Shown: piece after piece, positions 17,212 through 26,131 of the stretch | Numbering within the stretch: the stretch's first letter is position 1 | Layout of the letters: each line of letters opens with the position of its first letter | NCBI RefSeq assembly: GCF_030518215.1 | Contig: NZ_JAULRT010000060.1 | Location: 62,001-126,000, forward strand | From: Gilvimarinus algae | Lineage (GTDB): Bacteria > Pseudomonadota > Gammaproteobacteria > Pseudomonadales > Cellvibrionaceae | Direction of reading: 5' to 3' | Length of the DNA stretch: 64,000 nucleotides | The notes under the pieces: generated by a model | What the model saw: only the letters and a program-made list of their open reading frames with translations | What the model was told of the DNA's origin: nothing | The model's database searches: none | Translations under genes and position numbers: made by a program

Positions 17212-17677
17212 TGGCGGCCCAGGGCAAATCGTCTTTCGCGACCGGGTGTGCGACCCTGAAGCCGACGGCCAGCCGGTTCCAGGTATTAATGGCGCCAATC
17301 AGGAAGGTCAATTCGACCATTTCTTTGGCTGAGAAATGCCGGCCGAGTGCCTCGTAATCTTGCTGCGGAGCCTGGGTTTGGGCCAGCAGTGTCAGCGCCT
17401 CTGTCCAGGCGAGGGCGGCGCGCTCACGCTCGCTAAACAGTGGCGATTCTCGCCAGGCGCTGAGCAGGTAAAGGCGCGCTTCGCTCTCGCCGGCGGCGCG
17501 GGCATCGCGCGTGTGCATGTGCACACAAAAAGCGCAGCCGTTGATCTGGGAGGCGCGGGTTTTCACCAGCTCAATAAGAGAGTATTCCAGGCCGCAGTGG
17601 CGCAGGTGCTGCTCGAACTCCTGCATGGCTCTGACAGTATCCGGCGCCGCCTCGAAAGGGGTTAGTCGTTCTTGCAT
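17204..17677 (-). CDS. Carboxymuconolactone decarboxylase/AhpD-like protein
   Basis: 157 residues from ATG 17677 (GGAGACC just upstream). All-helical AhpD-like fold with the redox motif CAFCVHMH near residue 55, preceded by INGC and followed by a helix bearing ALAWTEALTLL. Proteins of this kind act as alkylhydroperoxidase-like thiol peroxidases or as small decarboxylases; the CxxCxxxH arrangement suggests the former. Translationally coupled to the ECF41 sigma factor downstream, its usual genomic partner. Cytoplasmic; substrate not predictable. Confidence 0.88.
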   Translation of the reverse strand: MQERLTPFEAAPDTVRAMQEFEQHLRHCGLEYSLIELVKTRASQINGCAFCVHMHTRDARAAGESEARLYLLSAWRESPLFSERERAALAWTEALTLLAQTQAPQQDYEALGRHFSAKEMVELTFLIGAINTWNRLAVGFRVAHPVAKDDLPWAANG

Positions 17678-17779
17678 TATGGGTCTCCTGCCTGTTGGGT
17701 TTGACAGTAAGACGAGCTGGCACTGGCGTCTGTGACAGGCGCGGCTCAATTTATTGGCACGCCGGACTTTACAACTGTG

Positions 17780-19294
17780 CTACTGGGTGTTGCTGACAAA
17801 GGCGATGTAGCGTCCGTCGGGTGAAAAACTGGGCACATTAAGTGTGCCCTGGCCACCATAGACGTAGGCAATAATGCGCGGGTCACCGCCGTCCACCGGC
17901 ATCTGACGCAGATAAACATGGCGGTAGAAGGGGTGGTCGCCCGAATCGATATCGGCCATGTAAGACAGAAACACCAGTTGTTTGCCGTCCGGCGAGACAT
18001 GGGGAAACCAGTCGTTGTATGCGTCAAAGGTCAGCTGCACTTGGCCCGTGCCATCGGGGTTCATCCGCCACAGCTGCATGGTGCCGGTGCGGTTGGAGTT
18101 AAAGTAAATGTAGCGCCCGTCGGGGCTGTACTCTGAGCCGTCGTCCAGCGTTGGCGTATCGGTCAGCTGTGTCTCTTCGCCGCTGGCGATGTCTACCGAG
18201 TAAATGTCGTACTGTCCGCCGCGCTCGCCGGTAAAAATCATGGAGCTCGCGTCTGGGGAAAAGCCGTGTAAATAGGAGTGTCCGACACCCGGGCGGGTAA
18301 CCTGGCGCGGCTGGTCGCTGCCGGCCAGGGGCAGAGTGTAGAGTGTGGATCGGCCATCCTCGCTCTCAGCGTGATGGCTGATGCCAATTTGCCGCCCATC
18401 AAAGCTAAGGACATGATCATTGTTGTTGTTATTGGCGAACCCGGTGTTAATCTCGCTGACCTTGGCGCTTTGTAAGTCGAAGCGGTATAGCAGCCCCTTT
18501 GAGTTAAAAATCAGCGCCTTCCCATCGAGTGTCCAGTTGGGCGCCTGAATGGACTCGCCAGTGCGATAGACAATTTGTCGATGTTGAGTCTCAAGGTCCA
18601 AGATTTCCAGGTTGCTGCCGATATAGTCCTGGTAGGGGACAAAGGCCGCCGGTGCGGGGCGGATGATTCTCAGGTTCCAGAACTCTGCCCGCTCGACCAC
18701 TTCGGGGTTGTGAGCGCTGAGTGCCAGCCCGAGATAGACCTGCTCCGGGAGGCGAAGATGGGAGACAGAGGTCACCTGAAACGGCTCACCTTCACGAGCT
18801 GCCGACATGATAAAGCGATCGCCGCGCCGCTCGAGCTGAATAACCTGCGGTGATTTGACATTGAGACGGTACTCTTCGGTGGGGGCGCCGTGCTTGGGGC
18901 GAAACTGCAAGGCGGTGAGGCCGTCACCATGGGTGGTCGCGGTGACTTGGGCTGATTGCGGGTCCAGCGAGGTACGCAGGTGCCAGCCCATTTTGCGGTG
19001 GGGGTCCACGCCCTCACCGATAAACGCCATGTGGGTGCGAACAATAAAGTCGCCTTTTATGGGCGCCCAGGCGAAATGCAGCTCGTCGGTATCGAACCAC
19101 ATGTTGGCGCCCGAGGCGGACATTTGGTAGCTTTGTTGTTCGGCGTTGTAGCTGAACTGGCCGGGGTGCTTAACCGCGCCGATATCGGCGTGATCGGCAA
19201 ACTGACCGAGATGTTGAGCGTAACTGGGCATAATGGTGAACAGAGCACAGGCGACAATGGATATCGCACTTGCGCGCAGGGCCGCTGTCTTCAT
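17780..19294 (-). CDS. Secreted TolB-like beta-propeller protein with N-terminal beta-sandwich domain
   Basis: 504 residues from ATG 19294 with a signal peptide ending near SYAQ (about residue 26). The first domain (about 30-230) looks like a DUF1349/LamG-type sandwich (ANMWFDTDELHFAWAP, MGWHLRTSL, EFWNLRII). The second half has five or so PD40 repeats of the TolB/WD40-like propeller, each with the SPDG signature (FSPDASSMIFTGERGG, YSPDGRYIYFNSNR, VSPDGKQLVFLSY, FSPDGRYIAFVS). Probably periplasmic or exported; may bind protein or glycan. No enzymatic motif seen and neighbours are unrelated. Confidence 0.75.
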   Translation of the reverse strand: MKTAALRASAISIVACALFTIMPSYAQHLGQFADHADIGAVKHPGQFSYNAEQQSYQMSASGANMWFDTDELHFAWAPIKGDFIVRTHMAFIGEGVDPHRKMGWHLRTSLDPQSAQVTATTHGDGLTALQFRPKHGAPTEEYRLNVKSPQVIQLERRGDRFIMSAAREGEPFQVTSVSHLRLPEQVYLGLALSAHNPEVVERAEFWNLRIIRPAPAAFVPYQDYIGSNLEILDLETQHRQIVYRTGESIQAPNWTLDGKALIFNSKGLLYRFDLQSAKVSEINTGFANNNNNDHVLSFDGRQIGISHHAESEDGRSTLYTLPLAGSDQPRQVTRPGVGHSYLHGFSPDASSMIFTGERGGQYDIYSVDIASGEETQLTDTPTLDDGSEYSPDGRYIYFNSNRTGTMQLWRMNPDGTGQVQLTFDAYNDWFPHVSPDGKQLVFLSYMADIDSGDHPFYRHVYLRQMPVDGGDPRIIAYVYGGQGTLNVPSFSPDGRYIAFVSNTQ

Positions 19295-19490
19295 GGTGCC
19301 TCCTTTGCTGGTTATTGTCTGGCCAGCATGCCGCAGCTGATGTGCAGCGACCAGTTTATTTTTGTGAAGGTGACATGGAGTTTTCACAAATGAATGATAA
19401 TAAATCGCGTTTTATGGCGTGAGAGGCTACATTATAGTGACGAAGGTTGCTGGACACGTTAGAACGGATTAGGGAGTGCAGTGGGACGCC

Positions 19491-21566
19491 ATGGGGACAC
19501 CGCTTAAAGTACTGTTTGTCGAAGATTCCGAGGTAGACACTGAACTCACCCTGGCAGAGCTTGAGCGCGGCGGTTTTGTGCCCGAATCCCTGCGGGTGCA
19601 GACTTACGAGGAAATGAATGCCGCCCTTGTGGGCGATCAATGGGACCTGATTATCTGCGATTACCGCATGCCGCGTTTCAGTGCCGAGCAGGCCCTGAGC
19701 ACGCTCAAAGACAGCGGTAAAGACCTCCCCTTTATTATCACCTCTGGCGCCGTGACCGCGGACGATGTCGTCAACCTGCTCAAGCAGGGCGCCCACGATT
19801 TTATGGACAAGGGCGCCCTGGCGCGTCTGGTGCCGGCGGTAGAGCGCGAAATCCGCGAAGCACAAGTGCGCCAGCACAGGCGCGAGGCCGAGCAGCGCGT
19901 GCGAATTCTCTCCCGCGCCATCGAGCAAAGCCCGGTGTCGGTGATTATCACCAACCCCGAGGGCATCATCGAGTACGTCAACCCACGCTTTGAGGAAAGC
20001 TCCGGCTACCGGTCCAGCGATGCCGTCGGCAAGCACATGGGTTTTACCTTTCAGGAGGATCAGTCGGCCAGCTCGCTGGCGCAACTGTGGTCCACCGCCA
20101 GTGGTGGTCAGGAGTGGCGCGGAGAGTTTGCCAGCTGTACCAAGTCCGGCCAGCTGATTTGGGAGTACGTGAATGTCTCGCCCCTGACCGAATCGAATGG
20201 AGAACTCACCCACTACATCGTCGTCAAAGAAGACATTACCGTTAGGCGCAGCTATGAAGAGCAGCTGCTGCGCCAGGCCCATTACGATGAGCTTACCGGG
20301 CTTGCCAATCGCGTACTGCTGATGGACCGACTGCACCTGGCGCTGGAAAATTCAAACCGCAGCGGTGCAAAAACGGCGCTGCTGGGCATCGACTTGGATC
20401 ATTTTAAGAACGTCAACGACAGTCTCGGCCACAGCATTGGGGATACCCTGCTCAAAGAAGCCGCCGAGCGCTTAACCCGCTGCATTCGCGGTGGCGATAC
20501 CCTGGCACGGATGGGCGGCGATGAATTCGTTGTGGTCTTGCCCGAGGTGTCGGAGGTGCGCGATGCACAGAAAGTGGCCGATAAAATTCTGCGCCAGTTC
20601 GAGACGCCTTTTGTGATTTTTGGCCGGGATTATTTTGTCACCTCCAGCGTTGGTATAGCCCTTTACCCGGACGATGGCGGTAACCCCCATTTGCTGCTGC
20701 GCAATGCCGATCTGGCGATGTATAAAGCAAAAGAGCAAGGGCGCAATCGCTGCCATTATTTTACCGAGGACATCAACGAAGCTCTGCTTGAGCGGCTCGA
20801 ACTTGAGGCAAACCTGCGCTATGTAATTGTGCGCAATCAGTTGATTTTGCATTATCAGCCCATTTACAGTTTGGGTACGGGCGACATGATTGGCTTTGAG
20901 GCGCTGGTGCGCTGGCGCCAGCGCGACGGCAGTTTGCGTATGCCCGGCAGTTTTATTCCACTCGCCGAAGAAATTGGTATTATCGAAGACATTGACAGCT
21001 GGGTGTTGGCGACCGCTTGCCAAGAGGTCGCCAACACGCTAAACGAGCGTCGCGGCGAGTTGCGCCTGGCGTTGAACATCTCCCCCAAACAACTGGAATC
21101 GCCCGGTTATGCGGAGTTTGTTCGCGAGCAGTTGTCCCGCAATCAGTTATCGCCCGCGCAGCTTGAGCTTGAGATTACCGAGAGGGTACTGGTGGAAGAC
21201 ACCCAGACGACGCGCGAAAACCTCGAAGCTTTAGGCGAGATGGGTGTGAGGTTGTCTATCGATGATTTTGGCACTGGTTACTCGTCGTTGGGGTACTTGC
21301 AAAAATACCCCTTTCAGACGCTGAAAATAGATCGCAGCTTTGTCTGCAACATCAGTGGCGGGGAGAGCGCCCAGCGTTTGATTGAAACGATTATTACTCT
21401 GGCTCATGGCCTGGGAATGGAAGTGGTTGCAGAGGGCATAGAGCTTGAGCAAGAACGGGAATTTCTTGCGAGCAGTGGCTGTGATCAGGGGCAGGGCTTT
21501 ATGCTCGCCAAACCGGCGCGATTATCTCAAGTGTTGGCGCTGCTCGGGGCGCCGGCGGGCGAATAA
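19491..21566 (+). CDS. Response regulator with PAS, GGDEF and EAL domains
   Basis: 691 residues from ATG 19491; a GTG 15 bases upstream is an alternative. Order: receiver domain (about 1-125; acidic cluster EDSE, phosphoacceptor in IICDYRMP, K in FMDKGA), PAS (about 140-265), GGDEF (about 270-435, with MGGDEFVVVLPE intact) and EAL (about 445-690, with EALVRW, NISPKQLE, DDFGTGYSSL, KIDRSFV, AEGIE). Both the cyclase and phosphodiesterase sites look complete, so it may be bifunctional in cyclic di-GMP turnover. It is an orphan without a kinase gene next to it. It converges on the HAD phosphatase gene, sharing the terminator hairpin. Confidence 0.93.
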   Translation: MGTPLKVLFVEDSEVDTELTLAELERGGFVPESLRVQTYEEMNAALVGDQWDLIICDYRMPRFSAEQALSTLKDSGKDLPFIITSGAVTADDVVNLLKQGAHDFMDKGALARLVPAVEREIREAQVRQHRREAEQRVRILSRAIEQSPVSVIITNPEGIIEYVNPRFEESSGYRSSDAVGKHMGFTFQEDQSASSLAQLWSTASGGQEWRGEFASCTKSGQLIWEYVNVSPLTESNGELTHYIVVKEDITVRRSYEEQLLRQAHYDELTGLANRVLLMDRLHLALENSNRSGAKTALLGIDLDHFKNVNDSLGHSIGDTLLKEAAERLTRCIRGGDTLARMGGDEFVVVLPEVSEVRDAQKVADKILRQFETPFVIFGRDYFVTSSVGIALYPDDGGNPHLLLRNADLAMYKAKEQGRNRCHYFTEDINEALLERLELEANLRYVIVRNQLILHYQPIYSLGTGDMIGFEALVRWRQRDGSLRMPGSFIPLAEEIGIIEDIDSWVLATACQEVANTLNERRGELRLALNISPKQLESPGYAEFVREQLSRNQLSPAQLELEITERVLVEDTQTTRENLEALGEMGVRLSIDDFGTGYSSLGYLQKYPFQTLKIDRSFVCNISGGESAQRLIETIITLAHGLGMEVVAEGIELEQEREFLASSGCDQGQGFMLAKPARLSQVLALLGAPAGE

Positions 21567-21569
21567 AAA

Positions 21570-21589
21570 GCTCCCGCCGAAGCGGGAGC
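21570..21589 (-). terminator. Rho-independent terminator for the AfsA-like/HAD operon
   Basis: Perfect 8-base stem GCTCCCGC / GCGGGAGC closed by a TTCG tetraloop on the minus strand and followed there by TTTTTATT. It lies between the convergent stops at 21566 and 21624. Confidence 0.85.
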
Positions 21590-21623
21590 AGGGGTTGGGC
21601 CGCCGAGGCTGCCCGTTGCGGCG

Positions 21624-22310
21624 TCAGTGCGGTGCCAACACTGGCCAGCCGTGCTGCCGGGCGTGCACCTCCAGCGCCCGCCCACCGGCAATCACTCTTG
21701 GATAACCCACCAGTGACAGCATGGGTAGATCGGACACATCATCACCATAGGCATAGCACTCGCTCAAATTCACCGGTATTGCTTGAATGAACGCGCGTAT
21801 AGCTTCGGCCTTGCCCTCGCCAATGGTTTGCGGTGGCAGTATCTCACCCGTGTAACACCCCGAAGCCGCTTCCATTTGAATGGCCAGGGTGTGATCTACT
21901 TGAAGCTCCTCCGCAATGGGGTGTAAGAGCGCCGGGAAGGACCCCGACACAAAGACCGTGATGTCGCCTCGGGCCTGATGCCAGCGCAGCTGATTGACCA
22001 CGCTCTGGTGATAGAACGCCGGATTTTTGCGCTCGCGGGTAAACCATTGACGGCCCAGCTGTTCTACCTCCGTGACACGCCTTCCGGCAAAGTGACGGTA
22101 GTAAAGCCGGTTGAGTGTCGACCAGCAGGCGCCCTCGTGCAGGTGATTGGTGAGGTCTTGTCGGTAGCGCTGTTCCGCCTCCGGATCACGGTAGGTCTGG
22201 TACCAGAAGTCCTGAAAGCTGAGCATGCTTTTGACGGATATTAAGGTGTCGTCCACGTCGAAAAACGCATAGCGTGGCGACCGGGATAGAGGTTGCAATT
22301 GTCGGTTCAT
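21624..22310 (-). CDS. HAD-IB family phosphatase (SerB-like)
   Basis: 228 residues. HAD motifs: I, FFDVDDTLIS (nucleophile and acid/base aspartates near residue 18); II, VFVSGSF; III, the K in GEGKAEAIR; IV, YGDDVSDLPML. An all-helical cap between motifs I and II (residues 35-110) is typical for the phosphoserine-phosphatase-like HAD-IB subfamily, whose members act on small phosphomonoesters including phosphoserine, polar-head phosphates and acylglycerol phosphates. It starts 15 bases after the AfsA-like gene and shares its terminator, so the two form a two-gene operon. In A-factor-type biosynthesis a phosphatase is needed after AfsA; that link is inference. Confidence 0.85.
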   Translation of the reverse strand: MNRQLQPLSRSPRYAFFDVDDTLISVKSMLSFQDFWYQTYRDPEAEQRYRQDLTNHLHEGACWSTLNRLYYRHFAGRRVTEVEQLGRQWFTRERKNPAFYHQSVVNQLRWHQARGDITVFVSGSFPALLHPIAEELQVDHTLAIQMEAASGCYTGEILPPQTIGEGKAEAIRAFIQAIPVNLSECYAYGDDVSDLPMLSLVGYPRVIAGGRALEVHARQHGWPVLAPH

Positions 22311-22325
22311 GGCTCATTCCTCGGT

Positions 22326-23126
22326 TCAGTGAATGGGGGTTAATGACACAGGCTCGTCGAGTTCTGCCTCTGTGGCAGCAAAGAACTGCATATGATGTTG
22401 TTGCGCTTTTTGAGCCTGACGATTTTCCTGGCGATGAATGCGTTCCTTGTCCATCGCGGCGATGGCAAAGGTCAAGGATGAAACGCAGGCGCCGCACTGC
22501 ACCACGTCTGCCTCCATTGAAAAGCTCAACCTGCGCGGGTTATCGAGAGATTTATCGACAACCCGGCAGGTGATGGTGGCGGGCACGGGAAAGGAAAAGT
22601 TGTTGTATTTAACGGACATGTCATTGAGGACGAAAGCGTAGTCAATGCCGGTGGTCTGGATGTAGTAAGACTCGGTAATGGCGACGGTTGCCTGACGCAC
22701 CGCTTCGATCAGCAGCATTCCCTGAACGTGCTGCCCGCTTTGATGATCATGCATCAGCTCGCCCTCCTCATCGATCATCAGGTGCAACTCATAGACATCT
22801 TCACTCAGTTGCCGCGGCTCGGAAATTAACCGGTTTTCCTCGCGATGTTTGTGCGTCAGAGCCTGAGAAGCGCGCTTGGGCAGTTGATGCCAGAGGCTGA
22901 AATCAAAATGCTCCCGATTGGGAGAGTGCGTTGCCTCGCCCAGCAGCTTGGCGATACACTGGTCGCCCATGCCTTGCCCGGGAATCAGCTTGATACGGCC
23001 CTGTCCGGGAAGAAACTGTGCCGGGAAGGATAAGAGCCCGCGGAGCTGAGAAACGGTAATGGCATCTTTGCCTTGAGCGTAGGATGCAAATTTGTCACCG
23101 ACTACTAACATAATACGACTGTTCAT
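22326..23126 (-). CDS. AfsA-like hotdog-domain protein (A-factor synthase family)
   Basis: 266 residues. The AfsA repeat region starts near residue 88 (LTHKHREENRLISEPRQL) and continues into the diagnostic hotdog helix DHQSGQHVQGMLLIEAVRQ (127-145, with His133 and Glu141), then strands FSFPVPATITCRVV and LSFSMEADVV. Streptomyces AfsA condenses a beta-ketoacyl thioester with dihydroxyacetone phosphate to start gamma-butyrolactone signals; that protein has two hotdog repeats, while here only one good repeat is visible and the first 85 residues are different. Cytoplasmic, no signal. It is operonic with a HAD phosphatase and divergent from a sensory gene set. Confidence 0.75.
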   Translation of the reverse strand: MNSRIMLVVGDKFASYAQGKDAITVSQLRGLLSFPAQFLPGQGRIKLIPGQGMGDQCIAKLLGEATHSPNREHFDFSLWHQLPKRASQALTHKHREENRLISEPRQLSEDVYELHLMIDEEGELMHDHQSGQHVQGMLLIEAVRQATVAITESYYIQTTGIDYAFVLNDMSVKYNNFSFPVPATITCRVVDKSLDNPRRLSFSMEADVVQCGACVSSLTFAIAAMDKERIHRQENRQAQKAQQHHMQFFAATEAELDEPVSLTPIH

Positions 23127-23386
23127 AACTAAGTACCTGTATTAACAAAATGAATGGTGATACATTTGCCTTGAATCCATGTTTCAGCGAAACAAGACGC
23201 GAGTGCGTCTGCGGGCTTTCCAGCGCCTGTGGCAGGAGCGGGAAGCTCCGAGAGGCACTCTTCTTTATATACTGGCTGTATGGAATCCTTACCAGAAAAG
23301 AAGTGAAACATTCGGCAAGCGAGTAGGTCGTCGGTGCGGCGAACTAGTGGTATGGGCGATCCGATGATGAATAATAAGGAGACCGA

Positions 23387-24124
23387 ATGCGCTGTAAAAA
23401 TACCTGCCGATGGCGGAGTCTTCTGAGTGGCTTGCTGCTGTGCCTGACTTTGCCGGTGTCCGCTGCTGAGCGCGAGCTGACATTTATCACCATCGAGGTC
23501 TCGCCCTGGGCCACTAAGCACGGTGACAGCGGTGAAATGAAGGGAGCCTTTATCGAGTTGGTGCGTGAGATAGAGAGACGCACAGGCATTGCCACGTCGG
23601 TGTCTTTAACCCCTTTTGCCCGAGTGGATCGCGAGCTTGAATCCGGCGGTCACGACTGCACCATCCTTATCCCTCGCAGTGAGGACGCTGTGGTTATTGG
23701 CGCTTTGGTGGCTTACCACGATATCGGTGTGATTCCCCGCCGCGGCATAACCCTGAGCACCTACGAGCATCTCGAACCACTGACGATCTCCCTGTTGCGC
23801 GGCTCGAGCATTACTCAGCGCTTTGACGGTGATGACTCACTGACCAAGGTGTTTGACACCGACTATTTGATTTCACTACGCAAGCTGTCCCGCTCGCGGG
23901 TGGACGCCGTAGCCGGAGCTATCTCCACCATTCGCTATCTCGCCGATCACAATCAGTTGTCTCAATATCTCGGTGAGCCTCTGGTGCTCGATGATGTGCC
24001 GCTCAAGTTTCAGTGCTCGAAGAAATCCGACAAACTGGATTTGATGGCGGAGGTAAATCAGGCCATAGAGGCGATGAAAGCCGACGGCGTGGTCGAGAGG
24101 ATCAAGAGTGAGTACTACTTCTGA
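23387..24124 (+). CDS. Periplasmic solute-binding protein of the amino-acid-binding (SBP_bac_3) type
   Basis: 245 residues with a signal peptide (about 1-26, LLSGLLLCLTLPVSA). Two-lobe type II binding fold, as in the family of small periplasmic binding proteins: TFITIEVSPWATKHGDSGEMKGAFIELVREIERRTG at the front and late AINQAIEAMKADGVVERI helix. There is no transporter gene nearby; instead the gene overlaps the start of a histidine kinase by 17 bases. A sensory role, presenting a ligand to the kinase, is the natural inference. Two cysteines (in HDCTI and FQCSK) may pair. Ligand not predictable. Confidence 0.8.
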   Translation: MRCKNTCRWRSLLSGLLLCLTLPVSAAERELTFITIEVSPWATKHGDSGEMKGAFIELVREIERRTGIATSVSLTPFARVDRELESGGHDCTILIPRSEDAVVIGALVAYHDIGVIPRRGITLSTYEHLEPLTISLLRGSSITQRFDGDDSLTKVFDTDYLISLRKLSRSRVDAVAGAISTIRYLADHNQLSQYLGEPLVLDDVPLKFQCSKKSDKLDLMAEVNQAIEAMKADGVVERIKSEYYF

Positions 24125-25721
24125 CCTGCGTCCGGCAGGGCCTATAGTCTCCGCCTGGAAACAGATAGGGCAGATTCTCAGGCGCCAAGGTATTGGTCAG
24201 CGCCTGCTGTTTTACATTATTTTGTTTAGCTCGTTAGTCACTTTGCTGGCCACCGCGGTCCAGTTGTACACTGATTACCAGCGCGATGTCGGCCAGATAA
24301 AGAGCCGGCTGGCCGATATTGAAAGCAGCTATATGGCCAGTATTGGCGCCAGTTTGTGGAACCTTGATGTCAATCAATTGCGCCTTCAGCTCGACGGTAT
24401 CCTACATTTGCCAGACATTGATGCCGTGGCGGTCTACGAGCTTTCCGAGGGCGTTGACAGGCCACTGAGCATTGTACTCGGCGAATTTAAGAAAAATCAG
24501 GCCATTGTGCGCGAGTACGCTATTAGCCGAGATTTTTCCGGTGAGATGCAACAGGTGGGTCTGCTTAAGGTGCAGGCCTCTTTGCAAGCGGTCTATGCCC
24601 GTTTGTGGGATAAAGCCATTGTTATATTGCTGAGTCAGGGGATTAAAACCTTTCTCGTCTCACTGTTTATTCTCTACGTGTTTTATCGTTTGGTGACAGT
24701 TCATTTAGGCGCCATCGCTCGACATTTGGCAGGTTACCAGGTGGTGGAGCCGGGGCCGGCACTGGCATTGCAACGAAAATCGCGCCAGCCTAAAGACGAG
24801 TTGGATCAGGTAGTGGACGCGTTTAATCAGTTGACGGGTAATCTCGAAGACGCCTACCAACACATGCGCGAAATCAACACCGCGCTGGCCGACGATATCA
24901 TTGCCCGGCGCGAGGCCGAGGAAGAGGTGAAGCGTCTCAACGCTGTTCTTGAGGAAAGGGTCATTCAGCGCACAGCGCAGCTTGAGGCGGCCAATCGAGA
25001 ACTCGCCAGTTTTTGCTATTCGGTGTCTCATGATCTGCGCGCGCCTCTGCGGCGTATTGAGGGCTTCCGGCGGATACTGGCCGAGCAGTTGAGTGCACAG
25101 GGGGCGGCGGAGCGTTCCGGTCATTACTTGAGCCGCATAGAAACCGGCACCCAGGAAATGAACGATATGATCGACAGCTTCCTGCAACTGTCGCGCAGTA
25201 CCCAGTGTGAATTGCAAGTGGTGAGCGTCGATTTGTCAGCGATTGCCGAGTCTGTTTTGCAGGAGCTGCAACAGCATGAGCCGCAGCGCCGCGCGCGCTT
25301 TGACGTCAAGCCACAGGTACGGGTCGACGGAGACCGCAGTCTAATGACCTTGCTGCTGCGCAATCTTTTGCATAACGCCTGGAAGTACTCCGGAAAAAAA
25401 GACATGGCCCATATTGCATTTGGCTTTACTCAGGCTGACAATGGAAGCAGAACATATTACGTCAGTGATCAGGGCGATGGCTTTGATATGGCGTACGCTG
25501 ACCGTCTTTTTTCTCCGTTTAACCGGCTGCATACCTCCGAGGAATTCGAGGGCACCGGTATTGGCTTGGCGACAGTGCAGCGCATAGTTGCGCGCCATGG
25601 CGGTAGAATTTGGGCCGAGGCGGAGCCGGGCAAAGGTGCCCGGTTTTACTTTACCTTATGGGACAGGAACAGGGATGACAAACAGGGAAACGATATTGCT
25701 GGTGGAGGACAATCCGGATGA
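24108..25721 (+). CDS. Membrane sensor histidine kinase
   Basis: 537 residues; GTG start 17 bases before the end of the binding-protein gene. Transmembrane helices near 33-53 and 170-192 flank a periplasmic domain of about 115 residues (SYMASIGASLWNLDVNQLRLQLDGIL). A HAMP-like linker and coiled coil (about 195-300) lead to HisKA with SVSHDLRAPLRRIEGF (phosphoacceptor His) and an HATPase with N box NLLHNAWKYSG, G1 DQGDGFDM, F box FSPFNRLH and G2 GTGIGLATV. This kinase class resembles phytochrome-like kinases that signal to small single-domain regulators, and such a regulator follows with a 47-base overlap. Confidence 0.92.
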   Translation: MSTTSDLRPAGPIVSAWKQIGQILRRQGIGQRLLFYIILFSSLVTLLATAVQLYTDYQRDVGQIKSRLADIESSYMASIGASLWNLDVNQLRLQLDGILHLPDIDAVAVYELSEGVDRPLSIVLGEFKKNQAIVREYAISRDFSGEMQQVGLLKVQASLQAVYARLWDKAIVILLSQGIKTFLVSLFILYVFYRLVTVHLGAIARHLAGYQVVEPGPALALQRKSRQPKDELDQVVDAFNQLTGNLEDAYQHMREINTALADDIIARREAEEEVKRLNAVLEERVIQRTAQLEAANRELASFCYSVSHDLRAPLRRIEGFRRILAEQLSAQGAAERSGHYLSRIETGTQEMNDMIDSFLQLSRSTQCELQVVSVDLSAIAESVLQELQQHEPQRRARFDVKPQVRVDGDRSLMTLLLRNLLHNAWKYSGKKDMAHIAFGFTQADNGSRTYYVSDQGDGFDMAYADRLFSPFNRLHTSEEFEGTGIGLATVQRIVARHGGRIWAEAEPGKGARFYFTLWDRNRDDKQGNDIAGGGQSG

Positions 25722-26112
25722 GGCCGAACTGGCACGTCTGGCCTTTGGCCGCATTGAGGGCGATTACGACCTTCATATTGTCAATACCGGCGAGGAGGCC
25801 ATGCGCGTTTTGTTTGCCTATGGCCAATGCGAAGAGTCGGCATTGGGCTGCAAGCCGGCACTGATACTGCTGGATATTGACTTGCCCAGGCTCAGTGGCT
25901 TTGAGTTATTGCGCCAGTTGCGCGCTTCGGCCGATTACCAGCACACACCGGTGGTGTTTCTCACCACCTCTGATGAATCCCGGGACGTTGCGCGTGGCTA
26001 TAGCCTCGGGGTTAACAGTTATCTCCTCAAGCCTCTCGATTTTGAGCGGTTTACGGAGTTATTGCAGAGCGTGAGCAATTACTGGTTGAAGTACAACACC
26101 CGGGTCCACTGA
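25675..26112 (+). CDS. Single-domain response regulator (Rcp1-like)
   Basis: 145 residues from ATG 25675, inside the kinase gene end. Only a receiver domain: acidic pocket VEDNPDEAE, phosphoacceptor in LLDIDLPRLSG, Thr in FLTTSDE and the lysine in YLLKPLDFERF. The long loop before the aspartate (CEESALGCKPALIL) is characteristic of the Rcp1 group that pairs with phytochrome-type kinases. No output domain, so it relays phosphate or acts by protein contact. Strong overlap with the kinase indicates a committed pair. Confidence 0.92.
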   Translation: MTNRETILLVEDNPDEAELARLAFGRIEGDYDLHIVNTGEEAMRVLFAYGQCEESALGCKPALILLDIDLPRLSGFELLRQLRASADYQHTPVVFLTTSDESRDVARGYSLGVNSYLLKPLDFERFTELLQSVSNYWLKYNTRVH

Positions 26113-26125
26113 GGTTCCCGGGTGT
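26096..26125. terminator. Bidirectional terminator-like hairpin
   Basis: Arms ACACCCGGG (26096-26104) and CCCGGGTGT (26117-26125) around 12 bases, spanning the stop of the response regulator and ending just before the DUF6491 stop. No strong T-tract on either side. Confidence 0.5.
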
Positions 26126-26131
26126 CTGGAT

